A stretch of 39,505 nucleotides of DNA from Marinobacter sp. (GCA_030457765.1 JAKDUK010000021.1:1-39505); one strand, 5' to 3'; counted from the first letter of the stretch, positions 25,747 to 34,716 are shown. Made by a program: numbers and translations. The notes: generated by a model not told the origin, from the sequence alone.

Positions 25747-28243
25747 TTCACACGTGCTACCAATAGACCAGATTCTCCCAGAGCTTAAACGCACTCTGGA
25801 GCAGACAACCACCGCCCTGTTACAGGCACCTCCGGGGGCCGGTAAAACCACCCGCGTGCCTCTCGCGTTACTGGATGCAACCTGGCGGCAGGGTCGAAAA
25901 ATCCTGATGTTGGAGCCACGGCGGCTGGCTGCCCGATCAGCGGCAAGGTACATGGCAGCGCAACTGCGCGAAAAGCCCGGGCAAACCGTGGGCTATCGCA
26001 CGCGGCTGGATACCAAAGTGTCTGGCGCGACCAGCATAGAAGTGGTGACGGAGGGCATTCTTACCCGGCTGATCCAGAACGACCCCATGTTGGAAGACTA
26101 CGCCGCCGTGCTGTTTGATGAGTTTCATGAGCGGTCGTTGCAGGCTGATCTGGGGCTGGCCCTGGTGCGTGAATCACAAGAAGCCCTGCGGGAGGATCTT
26201 CGGCTGTTAGTAATGTCGGCCACGCTGGATACCGCGCCCATAGCTCGCTTGCTTGGCGACGTTCCGGTATTAAGTAGCGAGGGTCGGGCGTTTCCGGTGA
26301 ATGTGTTCTACCGCCCTTCGCCGTCTACACAGCGCCGCCCTCGGCTGGTCGATCAGGTAGTGATGGTGGTTTCCGAGGCGTTGGCTCAGCAACCAGGCTC
26401 TGTGTTGGTGTTCCTGCCGGGAGCCGGTGAGATTCACCGAGTGGCTCAGGCGTTGGCCGGGCAAGTGGCCCAGAATGTGTGCATCGCGCCCTTGTTTGGC
26501 AACCTTAAAGCTGCAGAGCAGGACCAGGCTATTGCACCAGTCACAGAAGGCGCCCGCAAAGTGGTGCTGGCAACCGCCATTGCTGAAACCAGCCTGACCA
26601 TCGAAGGCGTGCGCGTGGTGGTAGACAGCGGCCAACAGCGCCGAGCCGTATTTGATGCCAACAGCGGAATGACACGGTTGGTAACCGGACGAGTATCAAA
26701 AGCTTCGGCAGAACAACGCAAAGGCCGCGCCGGCCGTATGGAGCCAGGCGTGTGTTACCGGCTGTGGAGTGAATCCGAGCAGTATGGGCTGGCGGAGTTT
26801 ACCCCGCCGGAGATTCGTGACGCAGATCTCGCGCCACTGGTGCTTGAATTGGCCCAGTGGGGCGCGCGCACGGCGGATCAACTGGCGTGGATCGACCCAC
26901 CACCGCCGGCACATTGGCAACAGGCGGTAGAGCTGCTGCAGTGGCTGGACATGCTGGACGCCGAAGGCGCGATTACCGAGCATGGAAAATCTGCCCGAGC
27001 ATTGGGCATTCATCCTCGGCTGGCGCACATGGTGTTACTGGGGCGGGCGCTTGGGCTGGGCAGGCTGGCGGCAGAACTGGCCGCGTTGCTGGAAGACCGG
27101 GATTTGCTCGGCCCGGGTGCCGGCGCGGATATGCATGAGCGCATAAGAGTGCTGCGGGACGAGCGTGGTTCACAGCGTGTAGACCCCCATCGGCTACAAG
27201 CGCTACGCCAGCAAGCAAAGCGTTTGTCCGAGCCAGGTGCGAACAAGCAAAGCGAAAAAGCGTCTGACTCAACGGCCACTGAAGTGGGGCGCTTGTTAGC
27301 ACTCGCTTATCCGGATCGCATCGGCAAACACCGGCCCGGAGACACGCCCCGCTATCAGCTAAGCAACGGCAAAGGCGCGCTATTGCGAGAAGAAGATAAC
27401 CTGGCTCGGTATGAATGGCTGGTGGCTGCGGATCTGGACGGCAAGGCCAAAGAGGCAAGAATATATCTGGCTGCGCCCGTGGATCTGCCAACCCTGGAGG
27501 CTGATTTGGCGGCTCACATTTATGAGCAAGATGAGGCAGAATGGGATGATAAACGCGGCACGGTGGTTGCCCGCAACACTCGCCGGTTGGGCGCTTTGCT
27601 TCTTGCAGAAAAACCTCTAAAACAACCCTCGCCCGAGCTGATTCAGCAGGGCTTGTTGGCTGCGGTAAGACGTAAAGGGCTGGATAGCCTGCCCTGGACC
27701 CCCGGCGCTCGGCAATGGCAGGCAAGGGTTAGGCTGTTGGCCAAACACTTCCCCAGTCAATGGCCGGATGTCAGTGATCAGGCGCTCATAGGCTCTATGG
27801 AGTACTGGTTGACGCCTTTTTTAGCGGGTGTCACCCGCTGGTCGGAACTGGCCAGGTTGAGCCTGCAAACTGCATTGAACAGTTTGCTGGAATACCCGCA
27901 ACAACAGCAACTGGCCGAGCTTGCACCTACCGCTTTAACCATCCCCACCGGGAGTTCCGTTGCGCTGGATTACACCGCTGAGAACGGCCCGGTTCTGGCA
28001 GCCAAGCTGCAGGCGTTGTTCGGCTGGACGAAAACACCGGCCGTTGCGGGTGGCCAGGTGCCGGTTTTGATTCACATGCTCTCGCCTGCAAGGCGGCCGC
28101 TGGCAGTTACGGCAGACTTGGCCAGTTTCTGGTCTAACGTGTATCCACAGGTTCGCAAAGACACCCGTGGCCGCTATCCCAAGCACCCCTGGCCAGAAGA
28201 TCCACTTAATGCCGTTGCCCAGCAGGGTGTTAAACGGAAATAA
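25721..28243 (+). CDS. hrpB: ATP-dependent helicase HrpB
   Basis: The 840-aa protein has the DEAH-box helicase core: motif I APPGAGKTTRVP (about residues 39-50), motif II DEFHER, motif III SATLD, and motif VI around QRKGRAGR. The helicase-associated and HrpB C-terminal domains follow, with the family-specific KHPWPEDP near the end. The length fits HrpB (about 820-850 aa). The cellular role of HrpB is not well defined; RNA helicase activity is assumed from the family. ATG 25721 is chosen because it begins the family-like region and has CGGAAG upstream; it lies inside the end of the MFS gene. Confidence 0.94.
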   Translation: MREQSNLNDSHVLPIDQILPELKRTLEQTTTALLQAPPGAGKTTRVPLALLDATWRQGRKILMLEPRRLAARSAARYMAAQLREKPGQTVGYRTRLDTKVSGATSIEVVTEGILTRLIQNDPMLEDYAAVLFDEFHERSLQADLGLALVRESQEALREDLRLLVMSATLDTAPIARLLGDVPVLSSEGRAFPVNVFYRPSPSTQRRPRLVDQVVMVVSEALAQQPGSVLVFLPGAGEIHRVAQALAGQVAQNVCIAPLFGNLKAAEQDQAIAPVTEGARKVVLATAIAETSLTIEGVRVVVDSGQQRRAVFDANSGMTRLVTGRVSKASAEQRKGRAGRMEPGVCYRLWSESEQYGLAEFTPPEIRDADLAPLVLELAQWGARTADQLAWIDPPPPAHWQQAVELLQWLDMLDAEGAITEHGKSARALGIHPRLAHMVLLGRALGLGRLAAELAALLEDRDLLGPGAGADMHERIRVLRDERGSQRVDPHRLQALRQQAKRLSEPGANKQSEKASDSTATEVGRLLALAYPDRIGKHRPGDTPRYQLSNGKGALLREEDNLARYEWLVAADLDGKAKEARIYLAAPVDLPTLEADLAAHIYEQDEAEWDDKRGTVVARNTRRLGALLLAEKPLKQPSPELIQQGLLAAVRRKGLDSLPWTPGARQWQARVRLLAKHFPSQWPDVSDQALIGSMEYWLTPFLAGVTRWSELARLSLQTALNSLLEYPQQQQLAELAPTALTIPTGSSVALDYTAENGPVLAAKLQALFGWTKTPAVAGGQVPVLIHMLSPARRPLAVTADLASFWSNVYPQVRKDTRGRYPKHPWPEDPLNAVAQQGVKRK

Positions 28244-28252
28244 CACCAACGG

Positions 28253-28621
28253 TTATTTTATGATCTTGCGGCTGTTGGTGAGGTATTGCTCGCCGGCAGA
28301 GCGTACAGTGTCTGGATCAGCATGCTCAGACGCTTTGTGGACTTTCTCAAGAGTCTCTTCCAGTTCGTCGATTTCGTCATCCAGCTTTTGCAAGGCATTT
28401 TCCAGCGTGTAGGTGAACTGGTGCACGGTGTTCATGGCTTCGGGAGTCAGGTCGCCGGCCAACACTTTGTCCAGCTTGTTGTTGTACTCGGAGAAGTTAG
28501 CAACGGCTTTTTCCAGAGTGTTGGCGGGCTGGCCCTTGAAGTGAGCGGGATCGCTTGCGAACACGGGTGTGGCAATCAGTAGTGAGGCGGCAATGGCAGT
28601 AAGTTGTTGAGGAAGTGTCAT
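28253..28621 (-). CDS. DUF6746 family small secreted protein
   Basis: The 122-aa protein has a signal peptide (hydrophobic core about residues 6-20, cleavage near VFA-SD) and a mature part that is strongly helical with an acidic coiled-coil-like stretch (LDDEIDELEETLEKV). It resembles the DUF6746 group and has a cytochrome b562-like helical outline, but no haem ligands are evident. The start at ATG 28621 has GGAG at 8 nt; the longer in-frame start at 28672 runs through the Fur-box-like site. It is convergent with hrpB (9-bp gap) and probably iron-regulated. Confidence 0.78.
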   Translation of the reverse strand: MTLPQQLTAIAASLLIATPVFASDPAHFKGQPANTLEKAVANFSEYNNKLDKVLAGDLTPEAMNTVHQFTYTLENALQKLDDEIDELEETLEKVHKASEHADPDTVRSAGEQYLTNSRKIIK

Positions 28622-28656
28622 GGTATGGCTCCGTCGTTGATGAATGCTTAATACAA

Positions 28657-28671
28657 TGAGAATGATTATCA
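28657..28671 (-). promoter_or_regulatory. Fur-box-like site upstream of the DUF6746 gene
   Basis: TGAGAATGATTATCA matches the 7-1-7 Fur consensus TGATAATGATTATCA at 14 of 15 positions and is symmetric. It lies 36-50 nt upstream of the DUF6746 start, a normal place for repression by Fur with iron. It is also about 110 nt upstream of the divergent ATP-grasp gene, so both could be affected. Confidence 0.7.
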
Positions 28672-28778
28672 ATCTGTTTAATGCTTGCCATGACGAACAT
28701 CAAATTAGCTCATAAAAAGCTTGTGTCCAGGGCCAAACTGCTTAAAAATTGCCCACCTTAATCTGCGCGATACCGCCC

Positions 28779-29594
28779 ATGCACCTTGTCTCTTTTGATA
28801 TTTTTCGAACCCTCGGTTTTCCCGACACCACCGTAGTTAAGCCGGAGCACTACCTGCGCCACAAGGCGTTGTTAAGTGAGGCAGACTGGGTGCTGTTCCC
28901 CGAGTATTGGCAGTTGAACGCTCTGGTGCATGGCTTGAAATGTCGGGTTTTCCCCAGTGTGGCCAGCTACCGTATCGGGCACGACAAAGTGGAAATGACG
29001 CGGGCGTTTGAAGTGGTCGCTCCGGAGCATATTCCCTGGACAATTATTGAAGCCAACGGGCCACAGGAGCGTGAGCATATCTGGGGCACCATGGTGCTGC
29101 CCTTTGTGGCAAAACTGCCCAAGGCCAGTATGGGTGAAGGCGTGTGGTTAATTGAAACCCGTGCTGACTGGCTCAGCTACTGCGAGCGAACGGATGTGCT
29201 GTATGCTCAGGAATATCTACCGTTAGATCGCGATGCACGCATTGTGGTGGTGGGCGATAAAGTGGTCACCGCTTACTGGCGTACCCAGGCTGATCAGGGC
29301 TTTTACAATAACGTGTCCAGGGGTGGCAGGATTGACAACAGCCCTGTGCCGGCGGTCATGACCGATCTTGCCCTGCGGCTTGCGCGGGAGTTGGGTGTAG
29401 ATCATGCCGGTTTTGATATTGCGTTGGTGGAAGGTTACCCCTACGCACTGGAGTTTAACCGCTTATTTGGTAATCAGGGGTTGCGCCAGGGCTGTGACCT
29501 GAAAAACGCGATTCTAGAATACCTGCAGCACAATAGTGAGCCCCGAGATCCGGGAACCACAACCCCGGAGCCATTGCACCCTGTAGCGGTGTGA
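28779..29594 (+). CDS. RimK-like ATP-grasp domain protein
   Basis: The 271-aa protein resembles RimK-type ATP-grasp ligases. The lysine-containing PFVAKLPKASMGEGVWLI segment (about residues 107-124) fits the ATP-binding loop. AQEYLPLDRDARIVVVGDKVVTAYWR and the C-terminal YALEFNRLFGNQG (Glu and Asn metal ligands) fit the catalytic core. Such enzymes form amide bonds using ATP, but the substrate is unknown here. The start is uncertain: ATG 28779 is used, with TTG 28749 as an alternative; neither has a good ribosome binding site. Confidence 0.8.
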   Translation: MHLVSFDIFRTLGFPDTTVVKPEHYLRHKALLSEADWVLFPEYWQLNALVHGLKCRVFPSVASYRIGHDKVEMTRAFEVVAPEHIPWTIIEANGPQEREHIWGTMVLPFVAKLPKASMGEGVWLIETRADWLSYCERTDVLYAQEYLPLDRDARIVVVGDKVVTAYWRTQADQGFYNNVSRGGRIDNSPVPAVMTDLALRLARELGVDHAGFDIALVEGYPYALEFNRLFGNQGLRQGCDLKNAILEYLQHNSEPRDPGTTTPEPLHPVAV

Positions 29595-29649
29595 ACTCTT
29601 AGCTCTGAATTCCAAACCGCGGGTATCTTTCGGCCATTGGTGGGGCGCT

Positions 29650-30840
29650 TTACTGTCTTTCGAGGTTTAATTTGATTGCCAATGGGGATACCAGCACTGC
29701 GTACGCGAGCATTGCTGCTATAGCGTGTCGAATATCTCCGCTCCAGTCTGAAACCAAGCCGCCTAGCATGGGTATTGCGAAGGCAATGCTGTAGCCAATC
29801 AGGAAGTTGCCTGCAGATAGCCGGCCGGTTTCGTTAGCGGGTACCAGCAGTGGCGGCAGGGCCACTATCATGATGAGCATAATGCCGGCAGTGAAACTCA
29901 TGAGTGTTGCGCTGGCAATGGCCCACCATCCGGTAAAAACCAGCGTGCCGAGTGTCCCCAGCAGGCTGCATATCAGCATGACAATCATTGGGGCTTTGCG
30001 GCCGACCCAGTAACGGGCCATTTTCAGCATCAGCAATGAGGCAAACACTTGCGCGAAGTTGTACCAGAACAGGGCTTCGGTGAGGTTTTCAAGTTCGCCT
30101 CTTTGCTCCAGTAAAGCGCCCATGTAGGCGTTAACGCCGAAAAATAAGGAAGCGGATACGCCCAGTAGCAGGCCAAGTTTCAGGGTCAGTGGATTTTTCC
30201 AGTCTGGTAGCCAGGCGGCTCGTTGGCTGGGTGGCGACAGGTCACGTTTGGGTAGGAACAAGGCGGCGGTAACCAGTAATGCTGGTAAAGACCAGGCCAG
30301 CAGTGTGGCGCGCCAGCTGTTTTCCATGATAGGCATGAGTACCGGTAGGGTTATGCCGGCACCGATGAATTCTCCCATTAGCAAGCCGTTCATGTAGATG
30401 GCCGAGCCAAGGGCCAGGTTTTTTGATTCCAGCCAGCGTGGCAACAATGCTGGTAAGGCGGGCTGCATCATGGCAACGCCCAGGCCCATAACGGCGCTGG
30501 TTAGCATGAGTGTGAGGGCATCTGGCGCCAGGCTGCGGCCTGCTGAGCCGATAACCATAACCACCATAGCCAGTGCGAGGGTATTGCGGGGGCCTATGCG
30601 GGATATGGAAAGCGAGCCAGGCATGGCGCCTATGGCAAGCATCAGGATGGGTAGTGTTGTCAATGCGCCGGAGACGGCCTGGGAGAGCGCCAGTTCGTCA
30701 CCGATAAACGGTGCCAGCGGTGGCGCCACCAGTATGGGAATGCGCAGGTAAACACCGGCCAGCCAAAGTAACACCGCCACCGGCAGCAGGCTCGCTGTCG
30801 GTGGCGGTGTTGGTATTGCCGGGTTTTCAGTTGCAGACAA
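29650..30840 (-). CDS. CynX/NimT family MFS transporter (TTG start)
   Basis: The 396-aa protein has about 12 membrane segments and fits the CynX/NimT group of major facilitators (RIPILVAPPLAPFIGDEL, GLGVAMMQPALPALLPRW). CynX is associated with cyanate and NimT with 2-nitroimidazole, so the substrate is not predictable. The start codon is TTG at 30840, 6 nt after the ectC stop, with a weak ribosome binding site; there is no ATG before the first helix. The tight spacing suggests co-transcription with ectC, which raises the possibility of an ectoine-related or other solute exporter. Confidence 0.85.
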   Translation of the reverse strand: MSATENPAIPTPPPTASLLPVAVLLWLAGVYLRIPILVAPPLAPFIGDELALSQAVSGALTTLPILMLAIGAMPGSLSISRIGPRNTLALAMVVMVIGSAGRSLAPDALTLMLTSAVMGLGVAMMQPALPALLPRWLESKNLALGSAIYMNGLLMGEFIGAGITLPVLMPIMENSWRATLLAWSLPALLVTAALFLPKRDLSPPSQRAAWLPDWKNPLTLKLGLLLGVSASLFFGVNAYMGALLEQRGELENLTEALFWYNFAQVFASLLMLKMARYWVGRKAPMIVMLICSLLGTLGTLVFTGWWAIASATLMSFTAGIMLIMIVALPPLLVPANETGRLSAGNFLIGYSIAFAIPMLGGLVSDWSGDIRHAIAAMLAYAVLVSPLAIKLNLERQ

Positions 30841-30846
30841 GAAAAA

Positions 30847-31242
30847 TCAGTCTTCGCTGGTATCCGGCAGATACGCGCCGTCTTCGTCGTGTACTTCCTG
30901 CCCGGTAACGGGTGGGTTGAACGAGCAGATCAAACGCATGTCTTCGGTACCGCCACGCAGGGTATGCTGGTCATGCTTGTCGAGGGCGTAAAGAGTGCCG
31001 TCAGTGATCTCGTGAGTCTCACCGGTTGCTTTGTCGGTAATGGAGCCATTGCCGGCCACGCAGTAAACCGCTTCCAGGTGATGCTTGTACCACAGGTTCA
31101 GTTCGGCACCTGCAGGAATAATTGTTTCGTGGAAAGAGAAACCCATTCCGTCTTTTTTCAACAGCATGCGACGGCTCGTCCAGCCTGGGCCATGTACTTC
31201 ACGCTCGGTACCGATGATGTCCTGAACACGTACAATTTTCAT
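30847..31242 (-). CDS. ectC: L-ectoine synthase, solitary copy
   Basis: The 131-aa protein is a full-length cupin-type ectoine synthase, which cyclises N-gamma-acetyl-diaminobutyrate to the compatible solute ectoine. With the start at ATG 31242 the reported iron ligands of the Paenibacillus lautus enzyme fall at the same numbers: Glu57 (HHLEAVYC), Tyr85 ([10 protein letters not shown]) and His93 (DQHTLR). This start also has GAGGA at 6 nt spacing; ATG 31248 abuts it. ectA and ectB are absent nearby, so either they lie elsewhere or this copy has another use, such as reverse hydrolysis or ectoine made from imported precursor. Confidence 0.93.
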   Translation of the reverse strand: MKIVRVQDIIGTEREVHGPGWTSRRMLLKKDGMGFSFHETIIPAGAELNLWYKHHLEAVYCVAGNGSITDKATGETHEITDGTLYALDKHDQHTLRGGTEDMRLICSFNPPVTGQEVHDEDGAYLPDTSED

Positions 31243-31292
31243 GAGCATTCCTCGTTTTGTGATGGCATAGCCTTACAGTATAAACATCCATT

Positions 31293-32723
31293 TCAGGTTC
31301 GGTTCAACCGCCAGTCCTCATAACCCGTCATGCACTGCTCTATGGCAAGGTGAAAATTATGCCGTTGGTTTTCGTCCAGAGGCTGCTGTTTACGGCACTT
31401 GTCCAGCGTTCTCTGGATGGTTTGACGACTCTTTTTGTCGAGACGCTCCAACCAATGTTGGTCTGCCGGTTCTAAGTCTAGCAGTTCTCGGCCGGCGTGG
31501 TTGCGATGGCTGATGTGCCACCAGTGATCCACGGCCCGCCCGAGCACCACGTAACCGAACTGGCTGTCTTGCACCGGGCCGAAGGTGGCGGTTTTCAGGC
31601 CGTCTCTGAGCAAGCCTATATTCAATACTGGCAAGGTGAGTTTGTCACCGTAAAAATAGCTGCCGGCCGCCCCTATCAGGCCGCCTACCAAAGCGCCGGT
31701 ACCTAATGATGTGCCGAGTGTGATGGCATCCAGCCCGGCACCACTGACGGCGCCGGCACCAAAACCGGCGGTGGCCAGGTAGCGCTTGCTGACGGCCCAG
31801 TGTTCTCGGCTGCCCTCCGAAAAAAGGTCATGGTCGCTGTGCCATTCCAGTTCGGCTTCCTGCCGGCGAACACGCTGGTGTTGATACAAGTGTTCGATTT
31901 CCACTCGCAGAGTCTGTTCCCGCTGGCGTTGGTGCTGATACCAGCTTTGCCGAAGCTGTTCAGCAAGGGTGTTGTCGCTGGTGCCGGCAACCTGGTCCAG
32001 TGTAAGGGTGCGCTTTTCCTGGAATGACATCATGTCTTTCAAAGCGTTGGCGACAATGCCTGCGGCCAGGGTTTTGCGCCGCTGGCGTTGGGCAGACAAG
32101 TGATGGGTAGCCTGATCGAGTGCCTGCTCCCAGTCTGGTTCGAGCTGACCAAAGGCCCGTAAAAGGCTTAAATGTTGCTCGAACGGGGCACGAACAGCGT
32201 CGAAATTCCGTACAACCTGAAAAAACTGTCCCAAAGCTGCTTGCCAGGTTGCGCTGTGGTCGTCTGACCCGATGCTGTTGATCAGTGCCAGGCTGGGCTG
32301 ACCGGTCCAGCGCAGGATGGTCATCTCGGCCTCGTGCTCGGCGCTGTAAGGGACGGAGCCATCCACCACATAGATTATGCCCGCACCTTCAATCAGCGGT
32401 GTTAACAATTCACACTCGTCGGTAAAACGGCCGTCGCCTTGATGTTGAAGCACAAAGGCTCGAACCGTTTCGCTGTGATCTGAAGCCGATACACTGTGGG
32501 CTTCCAGCCACTCCAGAACTCGCCTGGGGCGCTGAAACCCGGGTGTGTCCACCAGCGTATAGAGTGTTTTGCCGTCTACGCTCAGCGGGTAGGCCTGCCG
32601 TGCGCGCGTGGTGCCTGGCTCCAGCGCAATGGCAATGGCGTCGTTCTGCGACAGGGTTGCTACTACACTGGATTTGCCCTTGTTAGGGTGGCCAACGACG
32701 GCAAAGGTAGGTGCTGTGCTCAT
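31293..32723 (-). CDS. GTPase with DUF3482 domain
   Basis: The 476-aa protein has an N-terminal TRAFAC-type G domain: P-loop GHPNKGKSS (about residues 11-19), a threonine-containing GTTRARQ switch region and DTPG (about 59-62). The usual NKxD specificity motif is replaced by NSIG. The C-terminal part is DUF3482 with a long helical, charged region and a glycine-rich hydrophobic stretch (about residues 325-365: GFGAGAVSGAGLDAIT, LGTGALVGGLIGAAGSYF), suggesting membrane association. It overlaps the DUF2868 gene by four bases (ATGA). The pair commonly occurs together; the function is unknown, possibly membrane trafficking or envelope homeostasis. Confidence 0.85.
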   Translation of the reverse strand: MSTAPTFAVVGHPNKGKSSVVATLSQNDAIAIALEPGTTRARQAYPLSVDGKTLYTLVDTPGFQRPRRVLEWLEAHSVSASDHSETVRAFVLQHQGDGRFTDECELLTPLIEGAGIIYVVDGSVPYSAEHEAEMTILRWTGQPSLALINSIGSDDHSATWQAALGQFFQVVRNFDAVRAPFEQHLSLLRAFGQLEPDWEQALDQATHHLSAQRQRRKTLAAGIVANALKDMMSFQEKRTLTLDQVAGTSDNTLAEQLRQSWYQHQRQREQTLRVEIEHLYQHQRVRRQEAELEWHSDHDLFSEGSREHWAVSKRYLATAGFGAGAVSGAGLDAITLGTSLGTGALVGGLIGAAGSYFYGDKLTLPVLNIGLLRDGLKTATFGPVQDSQFGYVVLGRAVDHWWHISHRNHAGRELLDLEPADQHWLERLDKKSRQTIQRTLDKCRKQQPLDENQRHNFHLAIEQCMTGYEDWRLNRT

Positions 32724-34132
32724 TCCAAAGCTCCCGCGTCCATGTCGGGCAAGGCCTCGTGGGCTGGTATAAGGCTAACCGTTATGAACTCTGGCCCAGC
32801 CCGCTGGGCGAATCTCAACCATTGCTGAACCTGATGCGTATCTGGCTCTTTTTCGATATGGCTTGCCAGGGGCACTAGAGCAACCTGAGTTCCTTTTGGC
32901 CAAGCCTCCCTGGCACTGGTCAGAAAATCCTCCAGTTCACCTGTGGGTGGTTCCCAGCCGCGGGTAACCAGAAGAATAGAGGTCGTGGGCGTTTGTGTCA
33001 GGTGTGAGGCCACCTGTTTCAGGGTTTGCCGATCTTCTGCCAGAGTCATTCGGCCGCCTGCTTTGGCGATCAGGCTTTTGCCGGCACTGAGTGTATCTGG
33101 TAATTCCGGGTCGCCGGCACCGGCCCAACATAAAACAATCCGGGTATCGGGCAGAGGCTTCAGGCTCAAATGAGTGTCGGTGTCTGGCTGATCGGCGGCG
33201 TCATTATGGTCGGTACCTGTATCAAGAGCCGGTGTTTCCATGCGATACATCAGCGCTCGCTTCGCGGGGTGGCTGGCCAGGAGATATCGGGCCTTACGCC
33301 GGATTGCAAAGCCCGCCAGTACGCAAAGAACGAACCGGGGCAATAATGCCCAGGTGGCCCATAACATCGCAATGAACGGCCACCACTGGCCCCATCGTGC
33401 CGGGTTTGTGGCGTCTTCGCCTGCGCCGGCACGAAAGAATCGAGTGGCCTCTACAAGTGTAAATTCAGGCGCGGCGGCTGGCCATAGCCAGGCCCAGGGG
33501 GCAGCAATCGTTGAAATCAAGCGGTGATAGCTTTTGGCATCGGTTTCAAGCGTGGTGCTCCAGCCAAAGGCGAGATCCTGCAACACCACCATAACCAGCA
33601 ATGTCACAAGACCGGCGAGGGCAAAACATAGCCCACCGCGCTGAGCGGCCTGTGCCATTAACACCGGTTGAAGCTTTACCGAAACGGCAGATTCGGGGGT
33701 TTTCCCAAAGCGCCGAAGCAGAGGGCGCCAGGGCTGCCAGCCGACAAGCGACTGGGCAGTGGTTAACAAAGCGAGTAAAAGCTGGAAGGCTACAAACGCC
33801 AGAATAACGGTTACGTTGATGCGCTGGCCGCCGTCGTAGAACAGCAAACCGAGCATGGCTAGTAAACCAAGCACAGCACCCACAACCATAAACCCGTTGT
33901 TGATCCGGTTCCAGAAACCCAAAATTTGCGCGGAAGGGTCCGCACCAGCCCCCGGACCGCTTAGATGGTTCATGTGAGCCATCCAGCGTTTTGGGCTGGG
34001 TGCTACGCCTTGCTGTTCGCAGGTCAGTGCAAACTTGCGGTCCCGCCGGTGCAAAAATGCCGGGGCCTGACCGTTGTCTCTCTGGGCGCAGGCATCAAAA
34101 TCCAGCAGCAGGCGGAGGGAATGATCTGTCAT
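32720..34132 (-). CDS. DUF2868 membrane protein
   Basis: The 470-aa protein resembles DUF2868 family proteins. After a soluble N-terminal part it has two adjacent membrane segments (about residues 80-130), then two more around 170-195 and 250-275, and a large C-terminal soluble domain with RIVLCWAGAGDPELPD and TSILLVTRGWEPP. The start is ATG 34132 (TDHSLRLLLDFD); the longer in-frame extension to 34498 crosses into the divergent DUF6164 gene and is not credible. It is translationally coupled to the DUF3482 GTPase, so the two probably act as one membrane-bound system. Confidence 0.83.
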   Translation of the reverse strand: MTDHSLRLLLDFDACAQRDNGQAPAFLHRRDRKFALTCEQQGVAPSPKRWMAHMNHLSGPGAGADPSAQILGFWNRINNGFMVVGAVLGLLAMLGLLFYDGGQRINVTVILAFVAFQLLLALLTTAQSLVGWQPWRPLLRRFGKTPESAVSVKLQPVLMAQAAQRGGLCFALAGLVTLLVMVVLQDLAFGWSTTLETDAKSYHRLISTIAAPWAWLWPAAAPEFTLVEATRFFRAGAGEDATNPARWGQWWPFIAMLWATWALLPRFVLCVLAGFAIRRKARYLLASHPAKRALMYRMETPALDTGTDHNDAADQPDTDTHLSLKPLPDTRIVLCWAGAGDPELPDTLSAGKSLIAKAGGRMTLAEDRQTLKQVASHLTQTPTTSILLVTRGWEPPTGELEDFLTSAREAWPKGTQVALVPLASHIEKEPDTHQVQQWLRFAQRAGPEFITVSLIPAHEALPDMDAGALE

Positions 34133-34219
34133 GAACGGTTCCGGTTGTGAATTCGGTCTATGGATCTTTGATGTTAGGATATCGGTATTACCCCGTCCGA
34201 TACCAGACAACGAGCTTTC

Positions 34220-34582
34220 ATGCCCCACCACCTGATGAATTTGCGCCATGTGCCCGATGACGAAGCCGACGAAATCCGGGCTTTGTTCGATGAACACGAG
34301 GTGCGTTTTTACGAGACCCCACCTAGCCGCTGGGGTATCAGCATGGGCGGTTTCTGGGTGCACGATACAGACGAAGCCGAAAGAGCCAGGATTATACTGC
34401 AGAGTTACCAATGCGAACGAATGCAAAGTCAGCGTGAAGCCTATGAGGCATGGCGCCTCAAAGGCGAGGGCGGTGGTGTCTGGTATATGTTTCGACACAA
34501 GCCCCTGCGTACGCTGATGGCCTGCCTGGCTATTCTGGCGATTGCTGGTTTAAGCCTGTTGCCGTTCATCCGAATAGGCTAA
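34220..34582 (+). CDS. DUF6164 family protein
   Basis: The 120-aa protein has a soluble N-terminal domain (LRHVPDDEADEIRALFDEHEV, then the ETPPSRWGISMGGFWV segment) and one C-terminal membrane helix (about residues 96-116). It matches the DUF6164 family, of unknown function. It is divergent from the DUF2868 gene across an 87-bp gap. The start at ATG 34220 is used; ATG 34235 is an alternative that keeps the conserved region. The 274-bp gap after it holds the control sites of the oligomer hydrolase gene. Confidence 0.82.
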   Translation: MPHHLMNLRHVPDDEADEIRALFDEHEVRFYETPPSRWGISMGGFWVHDTDEAERARIILQSYQCERMQSQREAYEAWRLKGEGGGVWYMFRHKPLRTLMACLAILAIAGLSLLPFIRIG

Positions 34583-34612
34583 TTTTTTACGAATGTCCGG
34601 TGTTCACTACGG

Positions 34613-34630
34613 TGTCCTGTTTTCAGGACA
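34613..34630. promoter_or_regulatory. Distal activator-site dyad A (TGTCC-N8-GGACA)
   Basis: TGTCCTGTTTTCAGGACA is a palindrome with an 8-nt centre, about 180 nt upstream of the predicted sigma-54 transcription start. It shares arms and spacing with three other sites in this locus (34699, 38497, 38560). It is a probable binding site for the sigma-54 activator encoded at 37059. Confidence 0.7.
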
Positions 34631-34698
34631 TTCAGGCTGTCGCAGCCGCTCGCCAGTAGTGTTCACCTCCTTACGTTTGTTCCCTGCGCCACTATTAG

Positions 34699-34716
34699 TG
34701 TCCGGAGGTCGGGACG
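34699..34716. promoter_or_regulatory. Proximal activator-site dyad B (TGTCC-N8-GGACG)
   Basis: TGTCCGGAGGTCGGGACG has the same half-sites and 8-nt spacing as dyad A, with one arm mismatch. It is centred about 97 nt upstream of the predicted start, a usual distance for an enhancer site of a sigma-54 activator. Confidence 0.65.

Noticed and set aside
26973..27725. 250-aa minus-strand ORF
   Set aside because: It is entirely within hrpB, Pro/Ala/Cys-rich and lacks family features.
32720..34498. 592-aa version of the DUF2868 protein
   Set aside because: The extra 122 residues are antisense to the divergent DUF6164 gene; ATG 34132 begins the family-like sequence.
34594..34611. Possible fifth activator dyad (TGTCC-N8-CTACG)
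   Set aside because: Only one arm matches; the opposite arm has no GGAC, so it is at best a half-site.
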